The notes: a model not told the origin generated them from the letters alone. Shown: positions 8,889 to 18,159, counted from the stretch's first letter. The stretch: 64,000 bases of DNA from Rhizobium lentis (GCF_014200175.1 NZ_JACHBD010000007.1:124001-188000), one strand, 5' to 3'. Program-made: numbers and translations.

Positions 8889-9818
8889 ATGCAAATAAAA
8901 CCTTTCCGGATCGGCACGCGGGGCAGCCCGCTGGCGCTCGCCCAGGCGCATGAGGCCCGCGACAGGCTGATGGCGGCGCATGGCCTGCCCGAAGAGATGT
9001 TCGAGATCGTCGTGCTGTCGACTAAGGGCGATCGCATCACCGACCGGCCGCTGGCCGAGATCGGCGGCAAAGGCCTCTTCACCGAGGAGCTTGAACAGAA
9101 GCTTGTCGCGGGCGAGCTGGATTTCGCCGTGCACTCCACCAAGGACATGCCGACGCACCTACCGGACGGTCTCCATCTCTCCGCCTATCTGCCGCGCGAG
9201 GATATCCGCGACGCCGTCGTCGGCCGCACCGCGCCCAAGCTGATCGACCTGCCGCATGGCGCCACCGTCGGCTCCTCGTCGCTGCGCCGCCAGGCGCTGA
9301 TCCGCCGCATGCGGCCCGACATCAACGTCATAACTTTCCGCGGTTCGGTCGAAACCCGGCTGCGCAAGCTCGAAGAAGGTCAGGTGGATGCAACCCTGCT
9401 GGCGCTTGCCGGCCTCAAACGTCTTGGTAAGGTCGAGGTGCTGACCGATATCCTCGATCCCGACACCTTCCCGCCGGCGCCGGCCCAGGGAGCGATCTGC
9501 ATTGAAAGCCGCGTCGGCGATACGAGGATCGAGGACCTGCTGGCGGCGGTCAACGACTCGGCGACCTTCGACACCGTCTCCTGCGAGCGCGCTTTCCTCG
9601 CCGCCCTCGACGGTTCCTGCCGCACGCCGATCGGCGGCTATGCCGTCTGCGAGGGCGACCTCATCCGCTTCTCCGGCCTGATCATCACACCGGACGGCCG
9701 CAGCCAGCATGCCGTGACGACTGACGGGCATCGCCGCGATGCCGCCGCCCTCGGCACCCGCGCCGGCCAGGACGTGCGCGCAAGGGCCGGCAGCGCCTTC
9801 TTCGACGACTGGCACTGA
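8889..9818 (+). CDS. hemC: Porphobilinogen deaminase (hydroxymethylbilane synthase)
   Basis: 309 residues, the normal length. HemC polymerises four porphobilinogens into hydroxymethylbilane. [15 protein letters not shown] opens the protein, KGLFTEELE and [12 protein letters not shown] follow, and the dipyrromethane-cofactor cysteine lies in [14 protein letters not shown] start at MQIKPFRIG (8889); an in-frame ATG near 8838 would add about 17 residues that do not look conserved. It is the first gene of a plus-strand haem cluster, 7 bases before hemD and divergent from tsaD. Confidence 0.97.
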   Translation: MQIKPFRIGTRGSPLALAQAHEARDRLMAAHGLPEEMFEIVVLSTKGDRITDRPLAEIGGKGLFTEELEQKLVAGELDFAVHSTKDMPTHLPDGLHLSAYLPREDIRDAVVGRTAPKLIDLPHGATVGSSSLRRQALIRRMRPDINVITFRGSVETRLRKLEEGQVDATLLALAGLKRLGKVEVLTDILDPDTFPPAPAQGAICIESRVGDTRIEDLLAAVNDSATFDTVSCERAFLAALDGSCRTPIGGYAVCEGDLIRFSGLIITPDGRSQHAVTTDGHRRDAAALGTRAGQDVRARAGSAFFDDWH

Positions 9819-9825
9819 AGCGGCC

Positions 9826-10533
9826 ATGCGCGTGCTCGTCACCCGCCCCGCGCATTCGGCCGAGAAAACCGCGCAACGTCTGCGCGACATGGGCCACGAA
9901 CCGCTGCTGCTGCCGCTGCGTCGACCACAACATGACAGTGCCGCAGCCGCCGGCGCGCTTGCCGCTACCAGCGGCGCGATCGCGGTGACCAGCGCCGAGG
10001 CCATGAGGGTCCTGTCGGCTCTCGGCGAGACACTTGGTCCGCACCTAGACCGCCCGATTTTTGCGGTCGGCGAGATGACGGCGCAAGCGGCGCGGCGCCT
10101 TGGCTTCCGGTCCGTCACCGCCTCTTCGGGCAACGGCCGCGATCTCGCCGATCTCGTCGCAGCGCAGAATGCGGAGCCGTTGCTCTATCTCGCCGGCATG
10201 CCGCGTGCCGAAACCTTCGAAGGCAGATTGCGCGAACTCGGCACCCGTTTTTCCGTCGCTGAATGCTATCGCATGCAGCCGGTCGCTCCCGACCCGGCCG
10301 ACACCGAGGCGATTTTTTCAGATCGTCGCCCGGACGCCGTTCTGTTCTATTCCCGGCAGACGGCCGAGGATTTCTTTCAAGTGTCGGCCCTGCGATCAGC
10401 TCTCTCCGAACAGGGTGGAATCCGCCTCCTCTGCCTCAGCGCGGCCGTGGCGCAGGCCATTCCGACCTTTCTGAAAAGAAGCGTGACGATTGCACCGATG
10501 CCGGATGAGATGAGCCTTTTGTCGCTGCTTTGA
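9826..10533 (+). CDS. hemD: Uroporphyrinogen-III synthase
   Basis: 235 residues. HemD closes hydroxymethylbilane into uroporphyrinogen III. The sequence is poorly conserved, as usual for this family, but the start MRVLVTRPAHSAEKTAQRL, the TSAEAMRVL segment and VLFYSRQTAEDF fit the two-domain HemD fold. The ATG at 9826 lies 7 bases after hemC, so the two are surely cotranscribed. Longer upstream readings overlap hemC and are rejected. The context makes the call firm. Confidence 0.93.
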   Translation: MRVLVTRPAHSAEKTAQRLRDMGHEPLLLPLRRPQHDSAAAAGALAATSGAIAVTSAEAMRVLSALGETLGPHLDRPIFAVGEMTAQAARRLGFRSVTASSGNGRDLADLVAAQNAEPLLYLAGMPRAETFEGRLRELGTRFSVAECYRMQPVAPDPADTEAIFSDRRPDAVLFYSRQTAEDFFQVSALRSALSEQGGIRLLCLSAAVAQAIPTFLKRSVTIAPMPDEMSLLSLL

Positions 10534-10622
10534 ATGCCCGAGCCGCCCAAATTTGATCTAACCTCTTCCCTTAATTGGCATCACTGTCTAGTTTCGTTGC
10601 AATGCAGGATAAAGAGGACGTC

Positions 10623-11897
10623 ATGGTATCGGGAAACCCGCCACGCCATTCAAAGAGCGCCGACGAGCCGGTCACGATCGACCTTGAAGCACAGGATTTC
10701 GCCTCTGCAGCCGATACCGAAAAGCCGGCGGAAAATGATGGCGGTACCGACAACAGCCCCGCCGAGGCCGGCGTGACCCCCGAAACCGAAGCGGCGTCAT
10801 TGACCGAGCATGAACGCGCCGAACAGCTACAGCCGGAATTCGAAGGCCAGCCCGGGACGGACGCGCGAGAAGAGGAACCGGCAGCTCCGGAGCCTTCCTT
10901 CACGCCTGCCCCACAGCAGCAGGCGCCGCGGGGCCCCGGCACCTCCGGTCTCATCGCTGCCGGCATCTTCGGCGGCCTCGTGGCGTTGCTTGGCGCAGGC
11001 GCCATTCAATATGCCGGACACCTTCCGGGTACCTCTGCGCCGCAGACGACATCGCCCGACATGGCCGATCTTTCCGGTGAGATCGACGGCCTGAAACAGA
11101 CCGTCGCCAATCTGGCCGCCAATCCCGCAGGCACCGGCGACGGCGCGCTTGAGACACGCCTCGCGGTGCTGGAAGCGGCTGCGAAAAACCCCGCAGCGGC
11201 GACGCCGGCCGATTCGGCAAATGTCGAGGCGCTCAACCAGAAGATTGCCGAGCTGAGCGGCCAGGTCGATCAGTTGCGCGCCACACTTGCTCAGTCCTCT
11301 GAGCAGCAGACGAGCAATGGCGCCGATATCGCCAAGCGCCTCGACGAGGCCGAAAAGAAGCTGAACGAACCGCGCCAGGACGTCGCCGTCGCCCGGGCGA
11401 TCGCGGCAGCCGCCCTCAAGTCGGCGATCGATCGCGGCGGCCCCTTCCTTGCCGAACTCGATACTTTCGCTGGCGTCGCGCCCGACGATCCCGCCATAGC
11501 CGACCTGCGTAGCTTTGCCGAGACCGGCATTCCCTCGCGCACCGAGCTCGTGCGTCAGGTTCCCGACGTTGCGACCGCGATCGTCGAAGCCGTCAACCAG
11601 CCGGATCCGAACCAGAGCTGGTCGGACCGGCTGATGGCGAGCGCAAAATCGCTGGTGACCGTCCGTCCCGTCGGCAATATCGAGGGCGAAAGCGTCGAAG
11701 CGATCGCCGCCCGCATGGAGGATAAGGTGAAGAACGGCGACTTGGCCGGAGCTTCCGCCGAATGGAATGCTCTGCCGGCTCCGGGAAAGCAGGCGTCCGC
11801 CGCCTTCAAGCAGTCGCTGGAGGCGCGCATCCGCGTCGAGGAGCTGGTCGACGGGGCGCTGTCGAAGGCCGTCACCGGCACGGGCAAGGAGGGGTGA
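10623..11897 (+). CDS. Mitofilin/Mic60-like inner-membrane protein
   Basis: 424 residues. A long acidic, proline-rich N-terminus (about residues 1-105) precedes one membrane helix (about 109-128, GLIAAGIFGGLVALLGAGA). A coiled-coil region (about 150-260) with LNQKIAELSGQVDQLRATL follows, then a C-terminal mitofilin-type domain. Alphaproteobacterial mitofilin homologues next to haem genes are established as relatives of the mitochondrial MICOS subunit Mic60, which shapes inner-membrane folds. The ATG at 10623 follows AAAGAGGACGTC and is preferred to earlier in-frame starts. It lies 89 bases after hemD and 4 before hemY. Identity is inferred from architecture and context. Confidence 0.82.
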   Translation: MVSGNPPRHSKSADEPVTIDLEAQDFASAADTEKPAENDGGTDNSPAEAGVTPETEAASLTEHERAEQLQPEFEGQPGTDAREEEPAAPEPSFTPAPQQQAPRGPGTSGLIAAGIFGGLVALLGAGAIQYAGHLPGTSAPQTTSPDMADLSGEIDGLKQTVANLAANPAGTGDGALETRLAVLEAAAKNPAAATPADSANVEALNQKIAELSGQVDQLRATLAQSSEQQTSNGADIAKRLDEAEKKLNEPRQDVAVARAIAAAALKSAIDRGGPFLAELDTFAGVAPDDPAIADLRSFAETGIPSRTELVRQVPDVATAIVEAVNQPDPNQSWSDRLMASAKSLVTVRPVGNIEGESVEAIAARMEDKVKNGDLAGASAEWNALPAPGKQASAAFKQSLEARIRVEELVDGALSKAVTGTGKEG

Positions 11898-11901
11898 GAG
11901 C

Positions 11902-13509
11902 ATGATCAGACTCGTCGTCTTCGCCGTCCTGGTGCTGCTTCTCGCCTATGGCTTCTCCTGGTTCGCCGATCGCCCCGGCGATCTCTCGCTGATCTGGGAA
12001 GGCCAGATCTATCAGACGAAGCTGATCGTCGCGGTGAGCGCGATCATCGCTCTGATCGCCGCCGTGATGATCGTCTGGTGGTTCGTTCGGCTGATCTGGA
12101 CCTCGCCGCATTCGATGACGCGCTATTTCCGCGCCCGCAAGCGCGACCGCGGCTATCAGGCGCTGTCGACCGGGCTGATCGCCGCCGGCGCCGGCAATGC
12201 GCTGCTTGCCCGCAAGATGGCGGCCCGCTCGCGCGGCCTCATCCGCGCCGATCAGGAGCCGCTGATCAACCTGCTCGAAGCCCAGGCAGCACTGATCGAA
12301 GGCCGCCACGACGAGGCGCGCGCCAAGTTCGAGGCCATGGCCAACGACCCGGAAACGCGCGAGCTCGGCCTGCGCGGCCTCTATCTCGAAGCCCGCCGTC
12401 TCGGCGCCAACGAGGCCGCCCGCCAATATGCCGAAAAGGCCGCCGATAACGCGCCTTATCTGCCCTGGGCCGCCCAAGCGACGCTCGAATATCGCAGCCA
12501 GGCCGGCCGTTGGGACGATGCGATCCGGCTGCTCGAACAGCAGAAGGCTGCCCGCGTTGTCGATAAGGCCGAAGCCAACCGCCTGCACGCCGTGCTGCTG
12601 ACGGCTCGCGCTGCCGAGAAGCTCGAAGGCAATCCGGCCGGCGCCCGCGATGACGCGCTGCAGGCGCTGAAGCTCGCCGCTGACTTCGTCCCGGCCGCCC
12701 TCATCGCCGCCAAGGCCTTGTTCCGCGAAGGCGGCCTGCGCAAGGCCGCTTCGATCCTCGAACAGGCATGGAAATCGGCGCCGCATCCCGAAATCGGCCA
12801 GACCTATGTCAGAGCACGCAGCGGTGATTCCACGCTCGACCGGCTGAAGCGCGCCGAGCGGCTGGAGGCGTTGCGCCCGAACAATGTCGAATCCTTCCTC
12901 GTCGTCGCCCAGGCCGCGCTCGACGCGCAGGAATTCGCCAAGGCCCGCACCAAGGCGGAAGCGGCGGCGCGCATCGAGCCGCGTGAAGCCGCCTTCCTGC
13001 TGCTCGCCGACATCGAGGAGGCCGAGACCGGCGATCAGGGCCGCGTGCGCCACTGGCTGGCCCAGGCGTTGAAAGCCCCGCGCGATCCGGCCTGGGTGGC
13101 GGACGGCTTCGTCTCCGACAAATGGCTGCCGGTGTCACCGGTCACCGGCCGTCTCGATGCCTTCGAATGGAAGGCGCCATTCGGCCAAATCGAGGGTCCG
13201 CTCGAAGACGGTTCGGCGCCCGCCGCGATCGAAACTGCCCTGAAGACCCTGCCACCGCTGCGTGACGTCCGGCCGGAAAGCCCGGTCAACGATCACCGCA
13301 TCATCGAGCTGGAACGCGCCGCGACGATCGCTGAGGCCGTGCGCCCCGTGCCGGCGCCGGCAAAGCCGAAGCCCGTCGAACCGGTCGCCGGCGATAAAGC
13401 GCCGGTGCCGAACGAAGCAAAGCCCTTCTTTGGTGGACTGCCGGATGATCCCGGCGTTCGCGATTCCAGGGCGGAACCGGAACCCAAGACCCGGCTTCGC
13501 CTTTTCTGA
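11902..13509 (+). CDS. hemY: HemY-like TPR membrane protein
   Basis: 535 residues. Two N-terminal membrane helices (about residues 3-19 and 40-65, with LIWEGQIYQTK between them) match the HemY N-terminal domain. A long array of TPR-like helical repeats follows, rich in the motifs AALIEGRHDEARAKFE and LYLEARRLGANEAARQYAEKA. The C-terminal 70 residues are Pro/Ala/Lys-rich and probably disordered. Despite its name this is not protoporphyrinogen oxidase; its role in haem biosynthesis is thought to be regulatory or structural. AAGGAGGGG overlaps the end of the mitofilin gene and serves the ATG at 11902. Confidence 0.9.
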   Translation: MIRLVVFAVLVLLLAYGFSWFADRPGDLSLIWEGQIYQTKLIVAVSAIIALIAAVMIVWWFVRLIWTSPHSMTRYFRARKRDRGYQALSTGLIAAGAGNALLARKMAARSRGLIRADQEPLINLLEAQAALIEGRHDEARAKFEAMANDPETRELGLRGLYLEARRLGANEAARQYAEKAADNAPYLPWAAQATLEYRSQAGRWDDAIRLLEQQKAARVVDKAEANRLHAVLLTARAAEKLEGNPAGARDDALQALKLAADFVPAALIAAKALFREGGLRKAASILEQAWKSAPHPEIGQTYVRARSGDSTLDRLKRAERLEALRPNNVESFLVVAQAALDAQEFAKARTKAEAAARIEPREAAFLLLADIEEAETGDQGRVRHWLAQALKAPRDPAWVADGFVSDKWLPVSPVTGRLDAFEWKAPFGQIEGPLEDGSAPAAIETALKTLPPLRDVRPESPVNDHRIIELERAATIAEAVRPVPAPAKPKPVEPVAGDKAPVPNEAKPFFGGLPDDPGVRDSRAEPEPKTRLRLF

Positions 13510-13526
13510 AATGGAATGAAAACCGC

Positions 13527-14012
13527 ATGTTCGAACGCTTTCAGGCATTCTTTCAGAAGCTCACTGCCGATCATCCCAGGAAGGGTTTCGCCCCGGATGA
13601 TCCGCGCATCGCAGTGGCGGCGCTGTGCATGCAGGTCATGGAGGCCGACGGGCAGATCAAGGCCAGCGAGAAGAAGCGGCTGCGCAAGCTGCTGAAGGAA
13701 CAGTATGCGCTCGACGGCAAACAGCTCGAAGCCCTGATGGCGGCCGGCCTCGAGGCCGAAAGCTCCGCGGTCGACTATTATCGCTTCACATCCGACCTGA
13801 AGCGGCACCTGAACACCGAGCAACGGCTGGAGTTGATCGGCATCCTCTGGGACATCGTCTATGCCGATGGTGAACGCAGCGAGATGGAAGATCATGTGAT
13901 CTGGCGGATCGCCGATCTGCTGGGCGTTTCCGCGCGCGAGCGTATCCAGAAACGGCAGGAGGCCGCCGCCAGGGTGACGGATGTCCAGGTTTTACAAGAT
14001 GATGCCGACTGA
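13527..14012 (+). CDS. TerB-family protein
   Basis: 161 residues, all-helical. MEADGQIKASEKKRLRKLL and DIVYADGERSEMEDHVIWRIADLLG are the two acidic helix-turn segments of the TerB (tellurite-resistance B-like) fold, which can bind metal. Rhizobia usually carry this stand-alone version, and there is no other ter gene nearby, so tellurite resistance should not be assumed. It lies 17 bases after hemY, and its last 32 bases overlap the amidotransferase gene in another frame. Confidence 0.83.
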   Translation: MFERFQAFFQKLTADHPRKGFAPDDPRIAVAALCMQVMEADGQIKASEKKRLRKLLKEQYALDGKQLEALMAAGLEAESSAVDYYRFTSDLKRHLNTEQRLELIGILWDIVYADGERSEMEDHVIWRIADLLGVSARERIQKRQEAAARVTDVQVLQDDAD

Positions 14013-14754
14013 GCGAATTCAGCACCGCGACGAACGTCCGATCCTCATCGTCCTGCATCAGGAGCGATCGAGCCCGGGCCGCGTCGGTCAGCTGCTCGTC
14101 GAAAAGGGCTACCGCCTCGACATCCGCCGACCGGTGCTCGGCGAGCCGCTTCCGGCAACGCTCGAAGACCATGCCGGCGCCGTCGTCTTCGGCGGGCCGA
14201 TGAGCGCCAATGATCCCGATGAGTTCATCAAGAAGGAGATCGACTGGATCCAGGTTCCGCTGCGCGAGAAACGTCCCTTTCTCGGTATCTGCCTCGGCGC
14301 TCAGATGCTAGTGCATCATCTTGGCGGCAAGGTGCAGGCGAATACCGATGGCTCGACGGAGATCGGCTGGTATCCGCTGCACCCGACCGAGAAGGGCCGT
14401 CTGCTGATGCACTGGCCGAAGATGGTCTATCATTTTCACCGAGAAGGCTTCGAGCTGCCGCACGGCGCCGATCTGCTGGCCGAAGGCGATGCCTACCCGA
14501 ACCAGGCCTTCCGTTACGACGGTAATGCCTGGGGTCTGCAGTTCCATGCCGAACTTACCCGAGTGATGATGCATCGCTGGGTCGTGCATGGCGCCCATCG
14601 CTTCATTCTGCCGAACGCCCAGCAGGGCCGCGAACATCTGGAAGGCCGCATGCTGTTCGACGCGCCGCTGAGAGCCTGGTTGACCGAATTCCTCGATCTC
14701 GTCTTCGAGGGAAAGGCCGCGAAAGCGGCGCACCCTATCACGCTTCCTGCATAA
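13981..14754 (+). CDS. Class I glutamine amidotransferase-like protein
   Basis: 257 residues. GVVFGGPMSAND-like and FLGICLGAQMLVHHLGG carry the oxyanion strand and nucleophile Cys (GICLGAQ), and WGLQFHAELT supplies the catalytic His-Glu pair, so the triad is complete. Proteins of this type are often annotated as GMP synthase-like but lack the synthase domain; the amino acceptor is unknown. The ATG at 13981 has AGGGTGACGG upstream; an alternative start is 13999. It overlaps the TerB gene by 32 bases and is the last plus-strand gene before a convergent MFS gene. Confidence 0.82.
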   Translation: MSRFYKMMPTERIQHRDERPILIVLHQERSSPGRVGQLLVEKGYRLDIRRPVLGEPLPATLEDHAGAVVFGGPMSANDPDEFIKKEIDWIQVPLREKRPFLGICLGAQMLVHHLGGKVQANTDGSTEIGWYPLHPTEKGRLLMHWPKMVYHFHREGFELPHGADLLAEGDAYPNQAFRYDGNAWGLQFHAELTRVMMHRWVVHGAHRFILPNAQQGREHLEGRMLFDAPLRAWLTEFLDLVFEGKAAKAAHPITLPA

Positions 14755-14792
14755 GAGCTTCCCAGCCGAATGTGACCGTTCTCATGCTAAGG

Positions 14793-14855
14793 CCCTTTGT
14801 TTTATGCATGTCGTTGTCCCGGAACCGCTGCACACTTCCAGGCGACATGCATTAG
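14793..14855. repeat. Dispersed rhizobial palindromic repeat between convergent genes
   Basis: ATGCATGTCG (14804-14813) and CGACATGCAT (14843-14852) form a perfect 10-bp inverted repeat. The loop contains CCGCTGCACAC. Elements with this edge and core recur between genes across Rhizobium, Agrobacterium and Sinorhizobium, from memory. Here it fills the 97-base gap between two convergent genes and its right edge touches the MFS stop codon, so it may act as a bidirectional terminator. Confidence 0.7.
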
Positions 14856-16084
14856 GCCGGAGCGTCGAGCGTGTCGATCCTGCGCAGTTTCGGGAAGCTC
14901 GAAGCCCAGATCGCTGCGACGACCAGGGTTCCGATGCCGCCGATGACGACTGCCGGCACCGCGCCGAAGATCGAGGCCATCGTGCCGGCCCTGAATTCCC
15001 CAAGCTCGTTCGAGGCGCCGACGAAGACCATGTTGACCGCATTGACGCGGCCGCGCAGCTGATCCGGTGTCCACAGTGCAATCAGGCTCTCGCGCACATA
15101 GACCGACACCATGTCCGCCGCCCCCATCAGCGCCAATGCGGCGATCGAGACTTCGGTGTTGGTCGAGACCCCGAAGATGATGGTTCCGACGCCGAACAGG
15201 GCGACGCCGATGAACATGTAGATGCCGGCACGGTGCTTTAGCGGATAGGCGGCCAGGAAAATCGCCATGACGATGGCGCCAACCCCCGGTGCTCCGCGCA
15301 ACAGTCCGAGGCCCCAGGGGCCAAGCGTCAGAATATCACGGGCGAAGATCGGCATCAGCGCGGTGGCGCCCCCGAGCAATACGGCAAAGAGATCGAGCGA
15401 AATCGCGCCGAGCACCACCTTTTCGGCGCGGATGAAACTGAAGCCGCCGAGGATCATCGCCCAGCTCTTGGCCTCACCGACCGTCTTCTGCTCCGGCTTC
15501 GGGATCATGAAGAGAAGGCCCGCGCCGAGAATGGAAAAGATCACCGCTACCGTATAGGCGGTCGTCGCGCTGACATCATAGAGCAGGCCGCCGATCACTG
15601 GCCCGGTGATCGCCGCAAGCTGCCAGGACGAGGAATTCCAGGCGATCGCATTGGAAAGAGCGTCCTCCGGCACAAGGTTGGGCGCTAGAGACTGCACCGC
15701 CGGCGACATGAAGGCACGTTCGATGCCGAAGATCAGTAGCACCGCAAACACAGGCCAGGGCGCGAAGGTGTCGGTCGCCGTCATGATCAGCAGCGCCAGT
15801 GTGCAGAGCGCGCTCACCAGCGAACACAGCGCTGCGATGGCCCGGCGGTTGTATCGGTCGGCCACCGAACCGGTGACGAGAATGAGCAGCAGCGACGGGA
15901 GGAACTGCACGAGGCCGATCAAGCCGAGATAGATCGCCTTGCCGGTCTGATCGTACATCTGCCAGCCGACGGCGACGCTGACGATCTGCTGCGAAAAGGA
16001 GAGCAGAAAGCGGGCGAAGAAGAAGCGGGTGTAAGACGAATGCCGGAACGCGGCAAAACGGTCTCCGGTGGGCGAAAACGACAT
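14852..16084 (-). CDS. MFS transporter, EntS/DHA3-type exporter
   Basis: 410 residues with 10-12 predicted membrane helices spread over the full length. The loop GSVADRYNRRAI between helices 2 and 3 is the MFS motif A. AIAWNSSSWQLAAITGPVIGGLLYD and RGRVNAVNMVFVGASNELGEF resemble the EntS/multidrug DHA3 subgroup, which exports siderophores or drugs. The substrate is unknown. It stands alone on the minus strand; its end lies inside a palindromic repeat. Confidence 0.85.
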   Translation of the reverse strand: MSFSPTGDRFAAFRHSSYTRFFFARFLLSFSQQIVSVAVGWQMYDQTGKAIYLGLIGLVQFLPSLLLILVTGSVADRYNRRAIAALCSLVSALCTLALLIMTATDTFAPWPVFAVLLIFGIERAFMSPAVQSLAPNLVPEDALSNAIAWNSSSWQLAAITGPVIGGLLYDVSATTAYTVAVIFSILGAGLLFMIPKPEQKTVGEAKSWAMILGGFSFIRAEKVVLGAISLDLFAVLLGGATALMPIFARDILTLGPWGLGLLRGAPGVGAIVMAIFLAAYPLKHRAGIYMFIGVALFGVGTIIFGVSTNTEVSIAALALMGAADMVSVYVRESLIALWTPDQLRGRVNAVNMVFVGASNELGEFRAGTMASIFGAVPAVVIGGIGTLVVAAIWASSFPKLRRIDTLDAPA

Positions 16085-16223
16085 GAGCCTTGTCCGAGGA
16101 AGCGGGCGCCGGAATGGCTGCGAGGCCGCCCGTTAAACATGAATTGCCCTGCGTTCCCACACGGCACTTGCTCGTTTAGTTGCCAATGTCTACATGTCTG
16201 TCAACAACCAATTGGAGACGACG

Positions 16224-16514
16224 ATGTTTGCCTTGTTTCAAACCATTGATTTGGTTTTGAATATTTATACGTGGATCCTGATTGCCAGCGCCGTTTTCTC
16301 CTGGCTCTATGCGTTCAACGTCATCAATTCCAGCAACCAGTTCGTCAATTCGGTCGGGATGTTCCTCTATAATGTCACCGAGCCGGTGCTGAAGCCGATC
16401 CGTCGTCGGCTGCCGAACCTCGGCGGCATCGACATTTCACCGATCATCCTGCTGGTGATCATCTTCTTCCTGCGCACCTTCCTCTGGACCACCCTTTATC
16501 CGCTGGTCGCTTGA
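16224..16514 (+). CDS. YggT-family membrane protein
   Basis: 96 residues with two membrane helices (about residues 6-24 and 70-90) separated by [24 protein letters not shown], the YggT signature. Members are linked to membrane-protein placement and osmotic or division-related roles; the precise function is not established. I use the ATG at 16224, preceded by TTGGAGACGACG; an earlier in-frame start adds 10 residues of poor fit. Its TGA stop shares bases with the TTG start of the next gene, a conserved YggT-YggU pairing. Confidence 0.88.
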   Translation: MFALFQTIDLVLNIYTWILIASAVFSWLYAFNVINSSNQFVNSVGMFLYNVTEPVLKPIRRRLPNLGGIDISPIILLVIIFFLRTFLWTTLYPLVA

Positions 16515-16822
16515 GCTCTCCCTGGAGGCTCTTCGCTGATCATCTGCGCCTGACTGTTCGGCTGACGCCGAATGGAGGGCGAGACGCGTTCGACGGCATT
16601 GAGACGGACAGCGAAGGCGAGACTTATCTGAAGGCGCGCGTCACCGCCGTTCCGGAAAAGGGAAAGGCCAATAAGGCCCTGATCGCGCTCGTTTCCAAAT
16701 CGGTCGGCGTTGCCAAATCCCGCGTCAGCCTCGTTTCCGGCGAAACCGCGCGCAAAAAAATCCTCCGGATCGAGGGTGACCCGGAGGATTTGGCAAAAAA
16801 GCTCGAAACGCTTTCAGGCTAA
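16511..16822 (+). CDS. DUF167/YggU-family protein
   Basis: 103 residues. [37 protein letters not shown] and [16 protein letters not shown] are the DUF167 signature blocks. The protein is small and widely conserved, but no biochemical function is established. Translation appears to begin at a TTG (16511) embedded in the TTGA that ends the YggT gene, a 4-base overlap implying coupling. It ends 4 bases from the convergent ppa stop; a short AGGCT/AGCCT inverted repeat spans the junction. Confidence 0.87.
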   Translation: MSSPWRLFADHLRLTVRLTPNGGRDAFDGIETDSEGETYLKARVTAVPEKGKANKALIALVSKSVGVAKSRVSLVSGETARKKILRIEGDPEDLAKKLETLSG

Positions 16823-16826
16823 ACGA

Positions 16827-17363
16827 TCAGCCTTTCGCCTTCTTGGCGCGCTCGATAGCCTCGAGGATAAGGGCGCCGGCTTCGCCGGAATCGCCCCAGC
16901 CGAAGATCTTCACCCACTTGCCGGGCTCCAGATCCTTGTAGTGCTCGAAGAAGTGCTCGATCTGCTTCAGCGTGATCTCGGGAAGATCGATATAATCCTT
17001 CACCTTCTCATAGCGCAGCGTCAGCTTCGGCGACGGCACCGCAATGATCTTCTCATCCTTACCCGAATTGTCTTCCATCTTCAGAACGCCGATCGGGCGC
17101 ACGTTGATGACGCAGCCCGGAACGAGCGGGCGGGTGCTCGCGATCAGCACGTCGATCGGGTCGCCGTCTTCCGACAGCGTGTGCGGCACGAAACCGTAAT
17201 TGCCCGGATAGGTCATCGGCGTATAGAGGAAGCGATCGACGACCAGCGTGCCGGCGTCCTTATCCATTTCATACTTGATCGGATGACCGCCGACCGGAAC
17301 CTCGACAATAACGTTGACGTCTTCAGGGGGATTATTACCGATGGAAACGGCGTCGATGCGCAT
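16827..17363 (-). CDS. ppa: Inorganic pyrophosphatase (family I)
   Basis: 178 residues, the bacterial family I length. Ppa hydrolyses pyrophosphate and pulls biosynthetic reactions forward. KYEMDKDAG, the metal-binding signature DGDPIDVLI (from [12 protein letters not shown]) and [14 protein letters not shown] [10 protein letters not shown] are present. AGGAGTTTCGT precedes the ATG at 17363, so the longer in-frame reading to 17453 is rejected. It stands alone, convergent with the DUF167 gene. Confidence 0.97.
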   Translation of the reverse strand: MRIDAVSIGNNPPEDVNVIVEVPVGGHPIKYEMDKDAGTLVVDRFLYTPMTYPGNYGFVPHTLSEDGDPIDVLIASTRPLVPGCVINVRPIGVLKMEDNSGKDEKIIAVPSPKLTLRYEKVKDYIDLPEITLKQIEHFFEHYKDLEPGKWVKIFGWGDSGEAGALILEAIERAKKAKG

Positions 17364-17504
17364 ACGAAACTCCTGCGAGGTTGAATTGCTCGCAGCCAGA
17401 TAATCGGTTTCATGCGGCAACGCAACATTTGACATCACCAATGCGTGATCCACCGGCGCAAAGAGGTCTAACCTGCCGAATAGGTGATTGCTGACCAGAA
17501 CCGA

Positions 17505-18011
17505 TCAGTTCCAGATGAAGCCGATTTTCTTCAACTGCTTTTGGTCGAAATTTTCCATGCCTTCGCAGAAATCGATCCCGCCGTGATGGCGGTAGAAGCG
17601 GCTGGCGGTCTCGTTTTCCTCGAGGCACCAGACGACAAGCCCGTTGCAGCCGAGTGACTTCAACAGCCGGCGCGCCTCACCGAACAGCATACGGCCGAGA
17701 CCGATGCCCTGATACTCCGGGCGAAGATAGAGCTCGTAGATCTCGCCTTCCTGCGGCAAAGCGCGGGCGCGGTTGAGGCCGAGGGTCGCATAGCCGGCGA
17801 CCGTTCCCGCGACATCGAGAACCAGCAATGTCGCAGGTCCGCGCGTTGCCCTGCGCCACCAGTTTTCCCCGCGTCGCTCGATCATCTGCGTCAGGGCGCG
17901 ATGCGGAATGATGCCTGCGTAAGTGTGCTGCCAGGCGAGCCTATGGGTTTCCGAAATGGCTCGGGCATCGTGCGGTTCAGCCCGCCGGACATCGATCGAC
18001 AACGTCTTCAT
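17505..18011 (-). CDS. GNAT-family N-acetyltransferase
   Basis: 168 residues. The GNAT fold is clear: IYELYLRPEYQGIGLGRMLFGEA holds the acetyl-CoA pyrophosphate loop (QGIGLG), and GLVVWCLEENETASRFYRHHGG is the C-terminal motif B. The substrate is unknown. I use the ATG at 18011 (MKTLSIDVRRAEP); in-frame upstream starts lack support. A CtrA-like box lies about 100 bases upstream at 18109-18124. Confidence 0.85.
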   Translation of the reverse strand: MKTLSIDVRRAEPHDARAISETHRLAWQHTYAGIIPHRALTQMIERRGENWWRRATRGPATLLVLDVAGTVAGYATLGLNRARALPQEGEIYELYLRPEYQGIGLGRMLFGEARRLLKSLGCNGLVVWCLEENETASRFYRHHGGIDFCEGMENFDQKQLKKIGFIWN

Positions 18012-18108
18012 AACGTTTACTCTGGTCCTGCCGGAGGCAATTAACCATACGCGATGACGCATTCGGCTCGATTGCCCACAGACTTGATATGTGGACGACG
18101 AATAAAAT

Positions 18109-18124
18109 TTAACGCTTTTTTAAC
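18109..18124. promoter_or_regulatory. CtrA-type binding site between the acetyltransferase and typA
   Basis: TTAACGCTTTTTTAAC fits TTAA-N7-TTAAC. It lies about 100 bases upstream of the minus-strand acetyltransferase start and downstream of the typA terminator, so only the acetyltransferase can be its target. The T-rich spacer makes a chance match likelier than for the other two sites. Confidence 0.4.
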
Positions 18125-18159
18125 GATTGTCACAAGTCGGAATCAACGCAGCGCACAAT

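Noticed and set aside
8817..9158. N-terminal extension of tsaD antisense to hemC
   Set aside because: The extra 114 residues have no TsaD similarity, and the strand opposite clearly encodes HemC. The ATG at 8816 begins the conserved sequence.
13527..14012. Tellurite-resistance operon
   Set aside because: Only a lone TerB-type protein is present, with no other ter genes, so resistance cannot be claimed.
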